Positions 10,568 through 23,422 of a DNA stretch of 60,000 bases are shown piece by piece. Each line of letters begins with the position of its first letter. Within the stretch, counting starts at the first letter, position 1. Below the pieces are notes generated by a model, which worked only from the letters and a program-made list of their open reading frames with translations, was not told where the DNA came from and ran no database searches. Position numbers and translations under genes: made by a program. Source of the stretch: Membranipora membranacea (lineage: Eukaryota > Bryozoa > Gymnolaemata > Cheilostomatida > Membraniporidae); NCBI GenBank assembly GCA_914767715.1, contig OU612066.1, forward strand, positions 4,905,001 to 4,965,000, given 5' to 3'.

Positions 10568-10687
10568 GTCTACGGCCATACCACGTTGAAAACACCAGTT
10601 CTCGTCCGATCACTGAAGTTAAGCAACGTCGGGCCCGGTCAGTACTTGGATGGGTGACCGCCTGGGAACACCGGGTGCTGTAGACTT
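10568..10687 (+). rRNA. 5S ribosomal RNA, type B (structurally compensated variant), unit 10
   Basis: This copy differs from type A at eight gene positions, all transitions: T14C, G27A, C52T, A65G, A70G, T73C, T102C and T105C (window 10581, 10594, 10619, 10632, 10637, 10640, 10669, 10672). In the eukaryotic 5S fold they form four contacts. 14/65 changes U-A to C-G in helix II, 27/52 changes G-C to A-U beyond the AA bulge of helix III, 70/105 changes A-U to G-C in helix V, and 73/102 changes the U.U mismatch beside loop E to C.C. Helix I, the TATA-like box and the TTTT stop are unchanged, so the copy looks functional. Changes at 52 and 70 lie in box A and the intermediate element and could alter transcription factor binding. 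The spacer on both sides is the ordinary one. Unit length 1167; C-runs 6/10. Confidence 0.97.
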
Positions 10688-11734
10688 TTGATTATTTTCC
10701 GTTTTTGCAACTTAAAGTCATGTTACATTCTTTGCCCTACCATCAATATGAGCTGCTTGAAGTGAATTTTTTTGGGCTCAGTACCCCTCCCCCCTCCCTT
10801 CCTCACTCCCCCCCCCCAATTATTCCCAAACGGCAGCATATGCAAGCTTGTTTCTTGCAACAAAAAAGACAACGAAAAGAGCGATTTTTGAGCAGATGAA
10901 TCCAAGAAAATCCTGCGTTTCGTGTAAATCCCCATTTGAATTAGGCAGCTGCGCAGCAGCGATTCTTGGGAAGGTCAGCATAGGGGATTGCCGGCACTAT
11001 GAGAGGTTTGTCCCCCATGCCAAGAAGAGGATGCCGGGAAATATGTTAGATTGGTGCTGCATTGCTATTACTTTTGGACAATACTCTAGAAATGATAAAC
11101 AGTATAGAAGCTAGCGAAACTGGAAAATTGAAGTCGGCATTACCGGCTATTGTTATCGACAACACAAATTATGACCTTTAGGTGGTAATCCACAGTCCAG
11201 TGGTCCAGTCTAGTGCTTAGATCACTGCTGACACTGTCATAATCAAACAAAAGAGTAACTCACCAGAGCCCGCTACTTGCTGCCAGCTTTCAACTGGCGT
11301 GTTGTACCCTGCTCTGTGAGCGCAGCGTTTAGTCCGGCAGAATGCTAAACAATGAAGCTAAGCACGATGTCGCGTCGAAAAGATTGTTGCCACATGGTTC
11401 ATGGCATGCTACAAATGTTGAGCCCAATCCCAAAAAGTCCAGCACGAATAGATGTTTCTATGAGCCATCGAACCGGGCAGGCCCTCCATCCTCAAATAAA
11501 AACAGTAGCAAAATTGGAAACTTTGAATGTGATGGAGAAGAATTATATGTTTGATAATAGATGGTAGAAATTTTGAAGATGGAGAAGCATAATTTTTGTG
11601 TCAAGTAAAGTAACAAGTTAAAATGAGTCTAGATGAAAGACTATAAACATGCAAAAGAAAAATAAGAGTTGCATGCACTTGTTTTGTTAATACTGCATCC
11701 AAGCATAAAACTGCCTAAATTAATCACCATAATT

Positions 11735-11854
11735 GTCTACGGCCATACCACGTTGAAAACACCAGTTCTCGTCCGATCACTGAAGTTAAGCAACGTCGGG
11801 CCCGGTCAGTACTTGGATGGGTGACCGCCTGGGAACACCGGGTGCTGTAGACTT
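11735..11854 (+). rRNA. 5S ribosomal RNA, type B (structurally compensated variant), unit 11
   Basis: This is a second copy of the type B gene with the same eight substitutions (window 11748, 11761, 11786, 11799, 11804, 11807, 11836, 11839). The spacer tag is also the same (C-runs 6/10, unit length 1167), so units 10 and 11 are most simply a tandem duplicate of one type B unit. The following unit returns abruptly to type A. Confidence 0.97.
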
Positions 11855-12901
11855 TTGATTATTTTCCGTTTTTGCAACTTAAAGTCATGTTACATTCTTT
11901 GCCCTACCATCAATATGAGCTGCTTGAAGTGAATTTTTTTGGGCTCAGTACCCCTCCCCCCTCCCTTCCTCACTCCCCCCCCCCAATTATTCCCAAACGG
12001 CAGCATATGCAAGCTTGTTTCTTGCAACAAAAAAGACAACGAAAAGAGCGATTTTTGAGCAGATGAATCCAAGAAAATCCTGCGTTTCGTGTAAATCCCC
12101 ATTTGAATTAGGCAGCTGCGCAGCAGCGATTCTTGGGAAGGTCAGCATAGGGGATTGCCGGCACTATGAGAGGTTTGTCCCCCATGCCAAGAAGAGGATG
12201 CCGGGAAATATGTTAGATTGGTGCTGCATTGCTATTACTTTTGGACAATACTCTAGAAATGATAAACAGTATAGAAGCTAGCGAAACTGGAAAATTGAAG
12301 TCGGCATTACCGGCTATTGTTATCGACAACACAAATTATGACCTTTAGGTGGTAATCCACAGTCCAGTGGTCCAGTCTAGTGCTTAGATCACTGCTGACA
12401 CTGTCATAATCAAACAAAAGAGTAACTCACCAGAGCCCGCTACTTGCTGCCAGCTTTCAACTGGCGTGTTGTACCCTGCTCTGTGAGCGCAGCGTTTAGT
12501 CCGGCAGAATGCTAAACAATGAAGCTAAGCACGATGTCGCGTCGAAAAGATTGTTGCCACATGGTTCATGGCATGCTACAAATGTTGAGCCCAATCCCAA
12601 AAAGTCCAGCACGAATAGATGTTTCTATGAGCCATCGAACCGGGCAGGCCCTCCATCCTCAAATAAAAACAGTAGCAAAATTGGAAACTTTGAATGTGAT
12701 GGAGAAGAATTATATGTTTGATAATAGATGGTAGAAATTTTGAAGATGGAGAAGCATAATTTTTGTGTCAAGTAAAGTAACAAGTTAAAATGAGTCTAGA
12801 TGAAAGACTATAAACATGCAAAAGAAAAATAAGAGTTGCATGCACTTGTTTTGTTAATACTGCATCCAAGCATAAAACTGCCTAAATTAATCACCATAAT
12901 T

Positions 12902-13021
12902 GTCTACGGCCATATCACGTTGAAAACGCCAGTTCTCGTCCGATCACTGAAGCTAAGCAACGTCGAGCCCAGTTAGTACTTGGATGGGTGACCGCCTGGG
13001 AATACTGGGTGCTGTAGACTT
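12902..13021 (+). rRNA. 5S ribosomal RNA, type A, unit 12
   Basis: Standard type A gene directly after the type B pair; none of the eight type B bases is present, so no mixed gene exists at this border. Unit length 1169; C-runs 6/12. Confidence 0.98.
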
Positions 13022-14070
13022 TTGATTATTTTCCGTTTTTGCAACTTAAAGTCATGTTACATTCTTTGCCCTACCATCAATATGAGCTGCTTGAAGTGAA
13101 TTTTTTTGGGCTCAGTACCCCTCCCCCCTCCCTTCCTCACTCCCCCCCCCCCCAATTATTCCCAAACGGCAGCATATGCAAGCTTGTTTCTTGCAACAAA
13201 AAAGACAACGAAAAGAGCGATTTTTGAGCAGATGAATCCAAGAAAATCCTGCGTTTCGTGTAAATCCCCATTTGAATTAGGCAGCTGCGCAGCAGCGATT
13301 CTTGGGAAGGTCAGCATAGGGGATTGCCGGCACTATGAGAGGTTTGTCCCCCATGCCAAGAAGAGGATGCCGGGAAATATGTTAGATTGGTGCTGCATTG
13401 CTATTACTTTTGGACAATACTCTAGAAATGATAAACAGTATAGAAGCTAGCGAAACTGGAAAATTGAAGTCGGCATTACCGGCTATTGTTATCGACAACA
13501 CAAATTATGACCTTTAGGTGGTAATCCACAGTCCAGTGGTCCAGTCTAGTGCTTAGATCACTGCTGACACTGTCATAATCAAACAAAAGAGTAACTCACC
13601 AGAGCCCGCTACTTGCTGCCAGCTTTCAACTGGCGTGTTGTACCCTGCTCTGTGAGCGCAGCGTTTAGTCCGGCAGAATGCTAAACAATGAAGCTAAGCA
13701 CGATGTCGCGTCGAAAAGATTGTTGCCACATGGTTCATGGCATGCTACAAATGTTGAGCCCAATCCCAAAAAGTCCAGCACGAATAGATGTTTCTATGAG
13801 CCATCGAACCGGGCAGGCCCTCCATCCTCAAATAAAAACAGTAGCAAAATTGGAAACTTTGAATGTGATGGAGAAGAATTATATGTTTGATAATAGATGG
13901 TAGAAATTTTGAAGATGGAGAAGCATAATTTTTGTGTCAAGTAAAGTAACAAGTTAAAATGAGTCTAGATGAAAGACTATAAACATGCAAAAGAAAAATA
14001 AGAGTTGCATGCACTTGTTTTGTTAATACTGCATCCAAGCATAAAACTGCCTAAATTAATCACCATAATT

Positions 14071-14190
14071 GTCTACGGCCATATCACGTTGAAAACGCCA
14101 GTTCTCGTCCGATCACTGAAGCTAAGCAACGTCGAGCCCAGTTAGTACTTGGATGGGTGACCGCCTGGGAATACTGGGTGCTGTAGACTT
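14071..14190 (+). rRNA. 5S ribosomal RNA, type A, unit 13
   Basis: Standard type A gene. Unit length 1171; C-runs 6/14. Confidence 0.98.
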
Positions 14191-15241
14191 TTGATTATTT
14201 TCCGTTTTTGCAACTTAAAGTCATGTTACATTCTTTGCCCTACCATCAATATGAGCTGCTTGAAGTGAATTTTTTTGGGCTCAGTACCCCTCCCCCCTCC
14301 CTTCCTCACTCCCCCCCCCCCCCCAATTATTCCCAAACGGCAGCATATGCAAGCTTGTTTCTTGCAACAAAAAAGACAACGAAAAGAGCGATTTTTGAGC
14401 AGATGAATCCAAGAAAATCCTGCGTTTCGTGTAAATCCCCATTTGAATTAGGCAGCTGCGCAGCAGCGATTCTTGGGAAGGTCAGCATAGGGGATTGCCG
14501 GCACTATGAGAGGTTTGTCCCCCATGCCAAGAAGAGGATGCCGGGAAATATGTTAGATTGGTGCTGCATTGCTATTACTTTTGGACAATACTCTAGAAAT
14601 GATAAACAGTATAGAAGCTAGCGAAACTGGAAAATTGAAGTCGGCATTACCGGCTATTGTTATCGACAACACAAATTATGACCTTTAGGTGGTAATCCAC
14701 AGTCCAGTGGTCCAGTCTAGTGCTTAGATCACTGCTGACACTGTCATAATCAAACAAAAGAGTAACTCACCAGAGCCCGCTACTTGCTGCCAGCTTTCAA
14801 CTGGCGTGTTGTACCCTGCTCTGTGAGCGCAGCGTTTAGTCCGGCAGAATGCTAAACAATGAAGCTAAGCACGATGTCGCGTCGAAAAGATTGTTGCCAC
14901 ATGGTTCATGGCATGCTACAAATGTTGAGCCCAATCCCAAAAAGTCCAGCACGAATAGATGTTTCTATGAGCCATCGAACCGGGCAGGCCCTCCATCCTC
15001 AAATAAAAACAGTAGCAAAATTGGAAACTTTGAATGTGATGGAGAAGAATTATATGTTTGATAATAGATGGTAGAAATTTTGAAGATGGAGAAGCATAAT
15101 TTTTGTGTCAAGTAAAGTAACAAGTTAAAATGAGTCTAGATGAAAGACTATAAACATGCAAAAGAAAAATAAGAGTTGCATGCACTTGTTTTGTTAATAC
15201 TGCATCCAAGCATAAAACTGCCTAAATTAATCACCATAATT

Positions 15242-15361
15242 GTCTACGGCCATATCACGTTGAAAACGCCAGTTCTCGTCCGATCACTGAAGCTAAGCAA
15301 CGTCGAGCCCAGTTAGTACTTGGATGGGTGACCGCCTGGGAATACTGGGTGCTGTAGACTT
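15242..15361 (+). rRNA. 5S ribosomal RNA, type A, unit 14
   Basis: Standard type A gene. Unit length 1169; C-runs 6/12. Private T-to-A change in the spacer at 15499 just after the long C-run, which puts a stop in one spacer frame. Confidence 0.98.
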
Positions 15362-16410
15362 TTGATTATTTTCCGTTTTTGCAACTTAAAGTCATGTTAC
15401 ATTCTTTGCCCTACCATCAATATGAGCTGCTTGAAGTGAATTTTTTTGGGCTCAGTACCCCTCCCCCCTCCCTTCCTCACTCCCCCCCCCCCCAATTAAT
15501 CCCAAACGGCAGCATATGCAAGCTTGTTTCTTGCAACAAAAAAGACAACGAAAAGAGCGATTTTTGAGCAGATGAATCCAAGAAAATCCTGCGTTTCGTG
15601 TAAATCCCCATTTGAATTAGGCAGCTGCGCAGCAGCGATTCTTGGGAAGGTCAGCATAGGGGATTGCCGGCACTATGAGAGGTTTGTCCCCCATGCCAAG
15701 AAGAGGATGCCGGGAAATATGTTAGATTGGTGCTGCATTGCTATTACTTTTGGACAATACTCTAGAAATGATAAACAGTATAGAAGCTAGCGAAACTGGA
15801 AAATTGAAGTCGGCATTACCGGCTATTGTTATCGACAACACAAATTATGACCTTTAGGTGGTAATCCACAGTCCAGTGGTCCAGTCTAGTGCTTAGATCA
15901 CTGCTGACACTGTCATAATCAAACAAAAGAGTAACTCACCAGAGCCCGCTACTTGCTGCCAGCTTTCAACTGGCGTGTTGTACCCTGCTCTGTGAGCGCA
16001 GCGTTTAGTCCGGCAGAATGCTAAACAATGAAGCTAAGCACGATGTCGCGTCGAAAAGATTGTTGCCACATGGTTCATGGCATGCTACAAATGTTGAGCC
16101 CAATCCCAAAAAGTCCAGCACGAATAGATGTTTCTATGAGCCATCGAACCGGGCAGGCCCTCCATCCTCAAATAAAAACAGTAGCAAAATTGGAAACTTT
16201 GAATGTGATGGAGAAGAATTATATGTTTGATAATAGATGGTAGAAATTTTGAAGATGGAGAAGCATAATTTTTGTGTCAAGTAAAGTAACAAGTTAAAAT
16301 GAGTCTAGATGAAAGACTATAAACATGCAAAAGAAAAATAAGAGTTGCATGCACTTGTTTTGTTAATACTGCATCCAAGCATAAAACTGCCTAAATTAAT
16401 CACCATAATT

Positions 16411-16530
16411 GTCTACGGCCATATCACGTTGAAAACGCCAGTTCTCGTCCGATCACTGAAGCTAAGCAACGTCGAGCCCAGTTAGTACTTGGATGGGTGA
16501 CCGCCTGGGAATACTGGGTGCTGTAGACTT
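16411..16530 (+). rRNA. 5S ribosomal RNA, type A, unit 15
   Basis: Standard type A gene. Unit length 1170; C-runs 7/12, the first unit with the 7-C version. Private G-to-A at 17406. Confidence 0.98.
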
Positions 16531-17580
16531 TTGATTATTTTCCGTTTTTGCAACTTAAAGTCATGTTACATTCTTTGCCCTACCATCAATATGAGCTGCT
16601 TGAAGTGAATTTTTTTGGGCTCAGTACCCCTCCCCCCCTCCCTTCCTCACTCCCCCCCCCCCCAATTATTCCCAAACGGCAGCATATGCAAGCTTGTTTC
16701 TTGCAACAAAAAAGACAACGAAAAGAGCGATTTTTGAGCAGATGAATCCAAGAAAATCCTGCGTTTCGTGTAAATCCCCATTTGAATTAGGCAGCTGCGC
16801 AGCAGCGATTCTTGGGAAGGTCAGCATAGGGGATTGCCGGCACTATGAGAGGTTTGTCCCCCATGCCAAGAAGAGGATGCCGGGAAATATGTTAGATTGG
16901 TGCTGCATTGCTATTACTTTTGGACAATACTCTAGAAATGATAAACAGTATAGAAGCTAGCGAAACTGGAAAATTGAAGTCGGCATTACCGGCTATTGTT
17001 ATCGACAACACAAATTATGACCTTTAGGTGGTAATCCACAGTCCAGTGGTCCAGTCTAGTGCTTAGATCACTGCTGACACTGTCATAATCAAACAAAAGA
17101 GTAACTCACCAGAGCCCGCTACTTGCTGCCAGCTTTCAACTGGCGTGTTGTACCCTGCTCTGTGAGCGCAGCGTTTAGTCCGGCAGAATGCTAAACAATG
17201 AAGCTAAGCACGATGTCGCGTCGAAAAGATTGTTGCCACATGGTTCATGGCATGCTACAAATGTTGAGCCCAATCCCAAAAAGTCCAGCACGAATAGATG
17301 TTTCTATGAGCCATCGAACCGGGCAGGCCCTCCATCCTCAAATAAAAACAGTAGCAAAATTGGAAACTTTGAATGTGATGGAGAAGAATTATATGTTTGA
17401 TAATAAATGGTAGAAATTTTGAAGATGGAGAAGCATAATTTTTGTGTCAAGTAAAGTAACAAGTTAAAATGAGTCTAGATGAAAGACTATAAACATGCAA
17501 AAGAAAAATAAGAGTTGCATGCACTTGTTTTGTTAATACTGCATCCAAGCATAAAACTGCCTAAATTAATCACCATAATT

Positions 17581-17700
17581 GTCTACGGCCATATCACGTT
17601 GAAAACGCCAGTTCTCGTCCGATCACTGAAGCTAAGCAACGTCGAGCCCAGTTAGTACTTGGATGGGTGACCGCCTGGGAATACTGGGTGCTGTAGACTT
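17581..17700 (+). rRNA. 5S ribosomal RNA, type A, unit 16
   Basis: Standard type A gene. Unit length 1169; C-runs 6/12. Confidence 0.98.
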
Positions 17701-18749
17701 TTGATTATTTTCCGTTTTTGCAACTTAAAGTCATGTTACATTCTTTGCCCTACCATCAATATGAGCTGCTTGAAGTGAATTTTTTTGGGCTCAGTACCCC
17801 TCCCCCCTCCCTTCCTCACTCCCCCCCCCCCCAATTATTCCCAAACGGCAGCATATGCAAGCTTGTTTCTTGCAACAAAAAAGACAACGAAAAGAGCGAT
17901 TTTTGAGCAGATGAATCCAAGAAAATCCTGCGTTTCGTGTAAATCCCCATTTGAATTAGGCAGCTGCGCAGCAGCGATTCTTGGGAAGGTCAGCATAGGG
18001 GATTGCCGGCACTATGAGAGGTTTGTCCCCCATGCCAAGAAGAGGATGCCGGGAAATATGTTAGATTGGTGCTGCATTGCTATTACTTTTGGACAATACT
18101 CTAGAAATGATAAACAGTATAGAAGCTAGCGAAACTGGAAAATTGAAGTCGGCATTACCGGCTATTGTTATCGACAACACAAATTATGACCTTTAGGTGG
18201 TAATCCACAGTCCAGTGGTCCAGTCTAGTGCTTAGATCACTGCTGACACTGTCATAATCAAACAAAAGAGTAACTCACCAGAGCCCGCTACTTGCTGCCA
18301 GCTTTCAACTGGCGTGTTGTACCCTGCTCTGTGAGCGCAGCGTTTAGTCCGGCAGAATGCTAAACAATGAAGCTAAGCACGATGTCGCGTCGAAAAGATT
18401 GTTGCCACATGGTTCATGGCATGCTACAAATGTTGAGCCCAATCCCAAAAAGTCCAGCACGAATAGATGTTTCTATGAGCCATCGAACCGGGCAGGCCCT
18501 CCATCCTCAAATAAAAACAGTAGCAAAATTGGAAACTTTGAATGTGATGGAGAAGAATTATATGTTTGATAATAGATGGTAGAAATTTTGAAGATGGAGA
18601 AGCATAATTTTTGTGTCAAGTAAAGTAACAAGTTAAAATGAGTCTAGATGAAAGACTATAAACATGCAAAAGAAAAATAAGAGTTGCATGCACTTGTTTT
18701 GTTAATACTGCATCCAAGCATAAAACTGCCTAAATTAATCACCATAATT

Positions 18750-18869
18750 GTCTACGGCCATATCACGTTGAAAACGCCAGTTCTCGTCCGATCACTGAAG
18801 CTAAGCAACGTCGAGCCCAGTTAGTACTTGGATGGGTGACCGCCTGGGAATACTGGGTGCTGTAGACTT
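18750..18869 (+). rRNA. 5S ribosomal RNA, type A, unit 17
   Basis: Standard type A gene. Unit length 1169; C-runs 6/12. Private T-to-G at 18950 interrupts the T7 stretch before the C-rich block. Confidence 0.98.
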
Positions 18870-19918
18870 TTGATTATTTTCCGTTTTTGCAACTTAAAGT
18901 CATGTTACATTCTTTGCCCTACCATCAATATGAGCTGCTTGAAGTGAATGTTTTTGGGCTCAGTACCCCTCCCCCCTCCCTTCCTCACTCCCCCCCCCCC
19001 CAATTATTCCCAAACGGCAGCATATGCAAGCTTGTTTCTTGCAACAAAAAAGACAACGAAAAGAGCGATTTTTGAGCAGATGAATCCAAGAAAATCCTGC
19101 GTTTCGTGTAAATCCCCATTTGAATTAGGCAGCTGCGCAGCAGCGATTCTTGGGAAGGTCAGCATAGGGGATTGCCGGCACTATGAGAGGTTTGTCCCCC
19201 ATGCCAAGAAGAGGATGCCGGGAAATATGTTAGATTGGTGCTGCATTGCTATTACTTTTGGACAATACTCTAGAAATGATAAACAGTATAGAAGCTAGCG
19301 AAACTGGAAAATTGAAGTCGGCATTACCGGCTATTGTTATCGACAACACAAATTATGACCTTTAGGTGGTAATCCACAGTCCAGTGGTCCAGTCTAGTGC
19401 TTAGATCACTGCTGACACTGTCATAATCAAACAAAAGAGTAACTCACCAGAGCCCGCTACTTGCTGCCAGCTTTCAACTGGCGTGTTGTACCCTGCTCTG
19501 TGAGCGCAGCGTTTAGTCCGGCAGAATGCTAAACAATGAAGCTAAGCACGATGTCGCGTCGAAAAGATTGTTGCCACATGGTTCATGGCATGCTACAAAT
19601 GTTGAGCCCAATCCCAAAAAGTCCAGCACGAATAGATGTTTCTATGAGCCATCGAACCGGGCAGGCCCTCCATCCTCAAATAAAAACAGTAGCAAAATTG
19701 GAAACTTTGAATGTGATGGAGAAGAATTATATGTTTGATAATAGATGGTAGAAATTTTGAAGATGGAGAAGCATAATTTTTGTGTCAAGTAAAGTAACAA
19801 GTTAAAATGAGTCTAGATGAAAGACTATAAACATGCAAAAGAAAAATAAGAGTTGCATGCACTTGTTTTGTTAATACTGCATCCAAGCATAAAACTGCCT
19901 AAATTAATCACCATAATT

Positions 19919-20038
19919 GTCTACGGCCATATCACGTTGAAAACGCCAGTTCTCGTCCGATCACTGAAGCTAAGCAACGTCGAGCCCAGTTAGTACTTGG
20001 ATGGGTGACCGCCTGGGAATACTGGGTGCTGTAGACTT
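19919..20038 (+). rRNA. 5S ribosomal RNA, type A, unit 18
   Basis: Standard type A gene. Unit length 1167; C-runs 6/10. Starts a two-unit pattern (6/10 then 7/12) that is repeated in units 20-21. Confidence 0.98.
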
Positions 20039-21085
20039 TTGATTATTTTCCGTTTTTGCAACTTAAAGTCATGTTACATTCTTTGCCCTACCATCAATAT
20101 GAGCTGCTTGAAGTGAATTTTTTTGGGCTCAGTACCCCTCCCCCCTCCCTTCCTCACTCCCCCCCCCCAATTATTCCCAAACGGCAGCATATGCAAGCTT
20201 GTTTCTTGCAACAAAAAAGACAACGAAAAGAGCGATTTTTGAGCAGATGAATCCAAGAAAATCCTGCGTTTCGTGTAAATCCCCATTTGAATTAGGCAGC
20301 TGCGCAGCAGCGATTCTTGGGAAGGTCAGCATAGGGGATTGCCGGCACTATGAGAGGTTTGTCCCCCATGCCAAGAAGAGGATGCCGGGAAATATGTTAG
20401 ATTGGTGCTGCATTGCTATTACTTTTGGACAATACTCTAGAAATGATAAACAGTATAGAAGCTAGCGAAACTGGAAAATTGAAGTCGGCATTACCGGCTA
20501 TTGTTATCGACAACACAAATTATGACCTTTAGGTGGTAATCCACAGTCCAGTGGTCCAGTCTAGTGCTTAGATCACTGCTGACACTGTCATAATCAAACA
20601 AAAGAGTAACTCACCAGAGCCCGCTACTTGCTGCCAGCTTTCAACTGGCGTGTTGTACCCTGCTCTGTGAGCGCAGCGTTTAGTCCGGCAGAATGCTAAA
20701 CAATGAAGCTAAGCACGATGTCGCGTCGAAAAGATTGTTGCCACATGGTTCATGGCATGCTACAAATGTTGAGCCCAATCCCAAAAAGTCCAGCACGAAT
20801 AGATGTTTCTATGAGCCATCGAACCGGGCAGGCCCTCCATCCTCAAATAAAAACAGTAGCAAAATTGGAAACTTTGAATGTGATGGAGAAGAATTATATG
20901 TTTGATAATAGATGGTAGAAATTTTGAAGATGGAGAAGCATAATTTTTGTGTCAAGTAAAGTAACAAGTTAAAATGAGTCTAGATGAAAGACTATAAACA
21001 TGCAAAAGAAAAATAAGAGTTGCATGCACTTGTTTTGTTAATACTGCATCCAAGCATAAAACTGCCTAAATTAATCACCATAATT

Positions 21086-21205
21086 GTCTACGGCCATATC
21101 ACGTTGAAAACGCCAGTTCTCGTCCGATCACTGAAGCTAAGCAACGTCGAGCCCAGTTAGTACTTGGATGGGTGACCGCCTGGGAATACTGGGTGCTGTA
21201 GACTT
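21086..21205 (+). rRNA. 5S ribosomal RNA, type A, unit 19
   Basis: Standard type A gene. Unit length 1170; C-runs 7/12, second member of the 18-19 pair. Confidence 0.98.
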
Positions 21206-22255
21206 TTGATTATTTTCCGTTTTTGCAACTTAAAGTCATGTTACATTCTTTGCCCTACCATCAATATGAGCTGCTTGAAGTGAATTTTTTTGGGCTCAGT
21301 ACCCCTCCCCCCCTCCCTTCCTCACTCCCCCCCCCCCCAATTATTCCCAAACGGCAGCATATGCAAGCTTGTTTCTTGCAACAAAAAAGACAACGAAAAG
21401 AGCGATTTTTGAGCAGATGAATCCAAGAAAATCCTGCGTTTCGTGTAAATCCCCATTTGAATTAGGCAGCTGCGCAGCAGCGATTCTTGGGAAGGTCAGC
21501 ATAGGGGATTGCCGGCACTATGAGAGGTTTGTCCCCCATGCCAAGAAGAGGATGCCGGGAAATATGTTAGATTGGTGCTGCATTGCTATTACTTTTGGAC
21601 AATACTCTAGAAATGATAAACAGTATAGAAGCTAGCGAAACTGGAAAATTGAAGTCGGCATTACCGGCTATTGTTATCGACAACACAAATTATGACCTTT
21701 AGGTGGTAATCCACAGTCCAGTGGTCCAGTCTAGTGCTTAGATCACTGCTGACACTGTCATAATCAAACAAAAGAGTAACTCACCAGAGCCCGCTACTTG
21801 CTGCCAGCTTTCAACTGGCGTGTTGTACCCTGCTCTGTGAGCGCAGCGTTTAGTCCGGCAGAATGCTAAACAATGAAGCTAAGCACGATGTCGCGTCGAA
21901 AAGATTGTTGCCACATGGTTCATGGCATGCTACAAATGTTGAGCCCAATCCCAAAAAGTCCAGCACGAATAGATGTTTCTATGAGCCATCGAACCGGGCA
22001 GGCCCTCCATCCTCAAATAAAAACAGTAGCAAAATTGGAAACTTTGAATGTGATGGAGAAGAATTATATGTTTGATAATAGATGGTAGAAATTTTGAAGA
22101 TGGAGAAGCATAATTTTTGTGTCAAGTAAAGTAACAAGTTAAAATGAGTCTAGATGAAAGACTATAAACATGCAAAAGAAAAATAAGAGTTGCATGCACT
22201 TGTTTTGTTAATACTGCATCCAAGCATAAAACTGCCTAAATTAATCACCATAATT

Positions 22256-22375
22256 GTCTACGGCCATATCACGTTGAAAACGCCAGTTCTCGTCCGATCA
22301 CTGAAGCTAAGCAACGTCGAGCCCAGTTAGTACTTGGATGGGTGACCGCCTGGGAATACTGGGTGCTGTAGACTT
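22256..22375 (+). rRNA. 5S ribosomal RNA, type A, unit 20
   Basis: Standard type A gene. Unit length 1167; C-runs 6/10, same tag as unit 18. Confidence 0.98.
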
Positions 22376-23422
22376 TTGATTATTTTCCGTTTTTGCAACT
22401 TAAAGTCATGTTACATTCTTTGCCCTACCATCAATATGAGCTGCTTGAAGTGAATTTTTTTGGGCTCAGTACCCCTCCCCCCTCCCTTCCTCACTCCCCC
22501 CCCCCAATTATTCCCAAACGGCAGCATATGCAAGCTTGTTTCTTGCAACAAAAAAGACAACGAAAAGAGCGATTTTTGAGCAGATGAATCCAAGAAAATC
22601 CTGCGTTTCGTGTAAATCCCCATTTGAATTAGGCAGCTGCGCAGCAGCGATTCTTGGGAAGGTCAGCATAGGGGATTGCCGGCACTATGAGAGGTTTGTC
22701 CCCCATGCCAAGAAGAGGATGCCGGGAAATATGTTAGATTGGTGCTGCATTGCTATTACTTTTGGACAATACTCTAGAAATGATAAACAGTATAGAAGCT
22801 AGCGAAACTGGAAAATTGAAGTCGGCATTACCGGCTATTGTTATCGACAACACAAATTATGACCTTTAGGTGGTAATCCACAGTCCAGTGGTCCAGTCTA
22901 GTGCTTAGATCACTGCTGACACTGTCATAATCAAACAAAAGAGTAACTCACCAGAGCCCGCTACTTGCTGCCAGCTTTCAACTGGCGTGTTGTACCCTGC
23001 TCTGTGAGCGCAGCGTTTAGTCCGGCAGAATGCTAAACAATGAAGCTAAGCACGATGTCGCGTCGAAAAGATTGTTGCCACATGGTTCATGGCATGCTAC
23101 AAATGTTGAGCCCAATCCCAAAAAGTCCAGCACGAATAGATGTTTCTATGAGCCATCGAACCGGGCAGGCCCTCCATCCTCAAATAAAAACAGTAGCAAA
23201 ATTGGAAACTTTGAATGTGATGGAGAAGAATTATATGTTTGATAATAGATGGTAGAAATTTTGAAGATGGAGAAGCATAATTTTTGTGTCAAGTAAAGTA
23301 ACAAGTTAAAATGAGTCTAGATGAAAGACTATAAACATGCAAAAGAAAAATAAGAGTTGCATGCACTTGTTTTGTTAATACTGCATCCAAGCATAAAACT
23401 GCCTAAATTAATCACCATAATT

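Noticed and set aside
10568-11854. Type B as sequencing error or decaying pseudogene
   Set aside because: Two adjacent copies carry the same eight changes, all coupled in the secondary structure, with promoter, helix I and terminator kept. Errors or decay would leave unpaired changes and indels.
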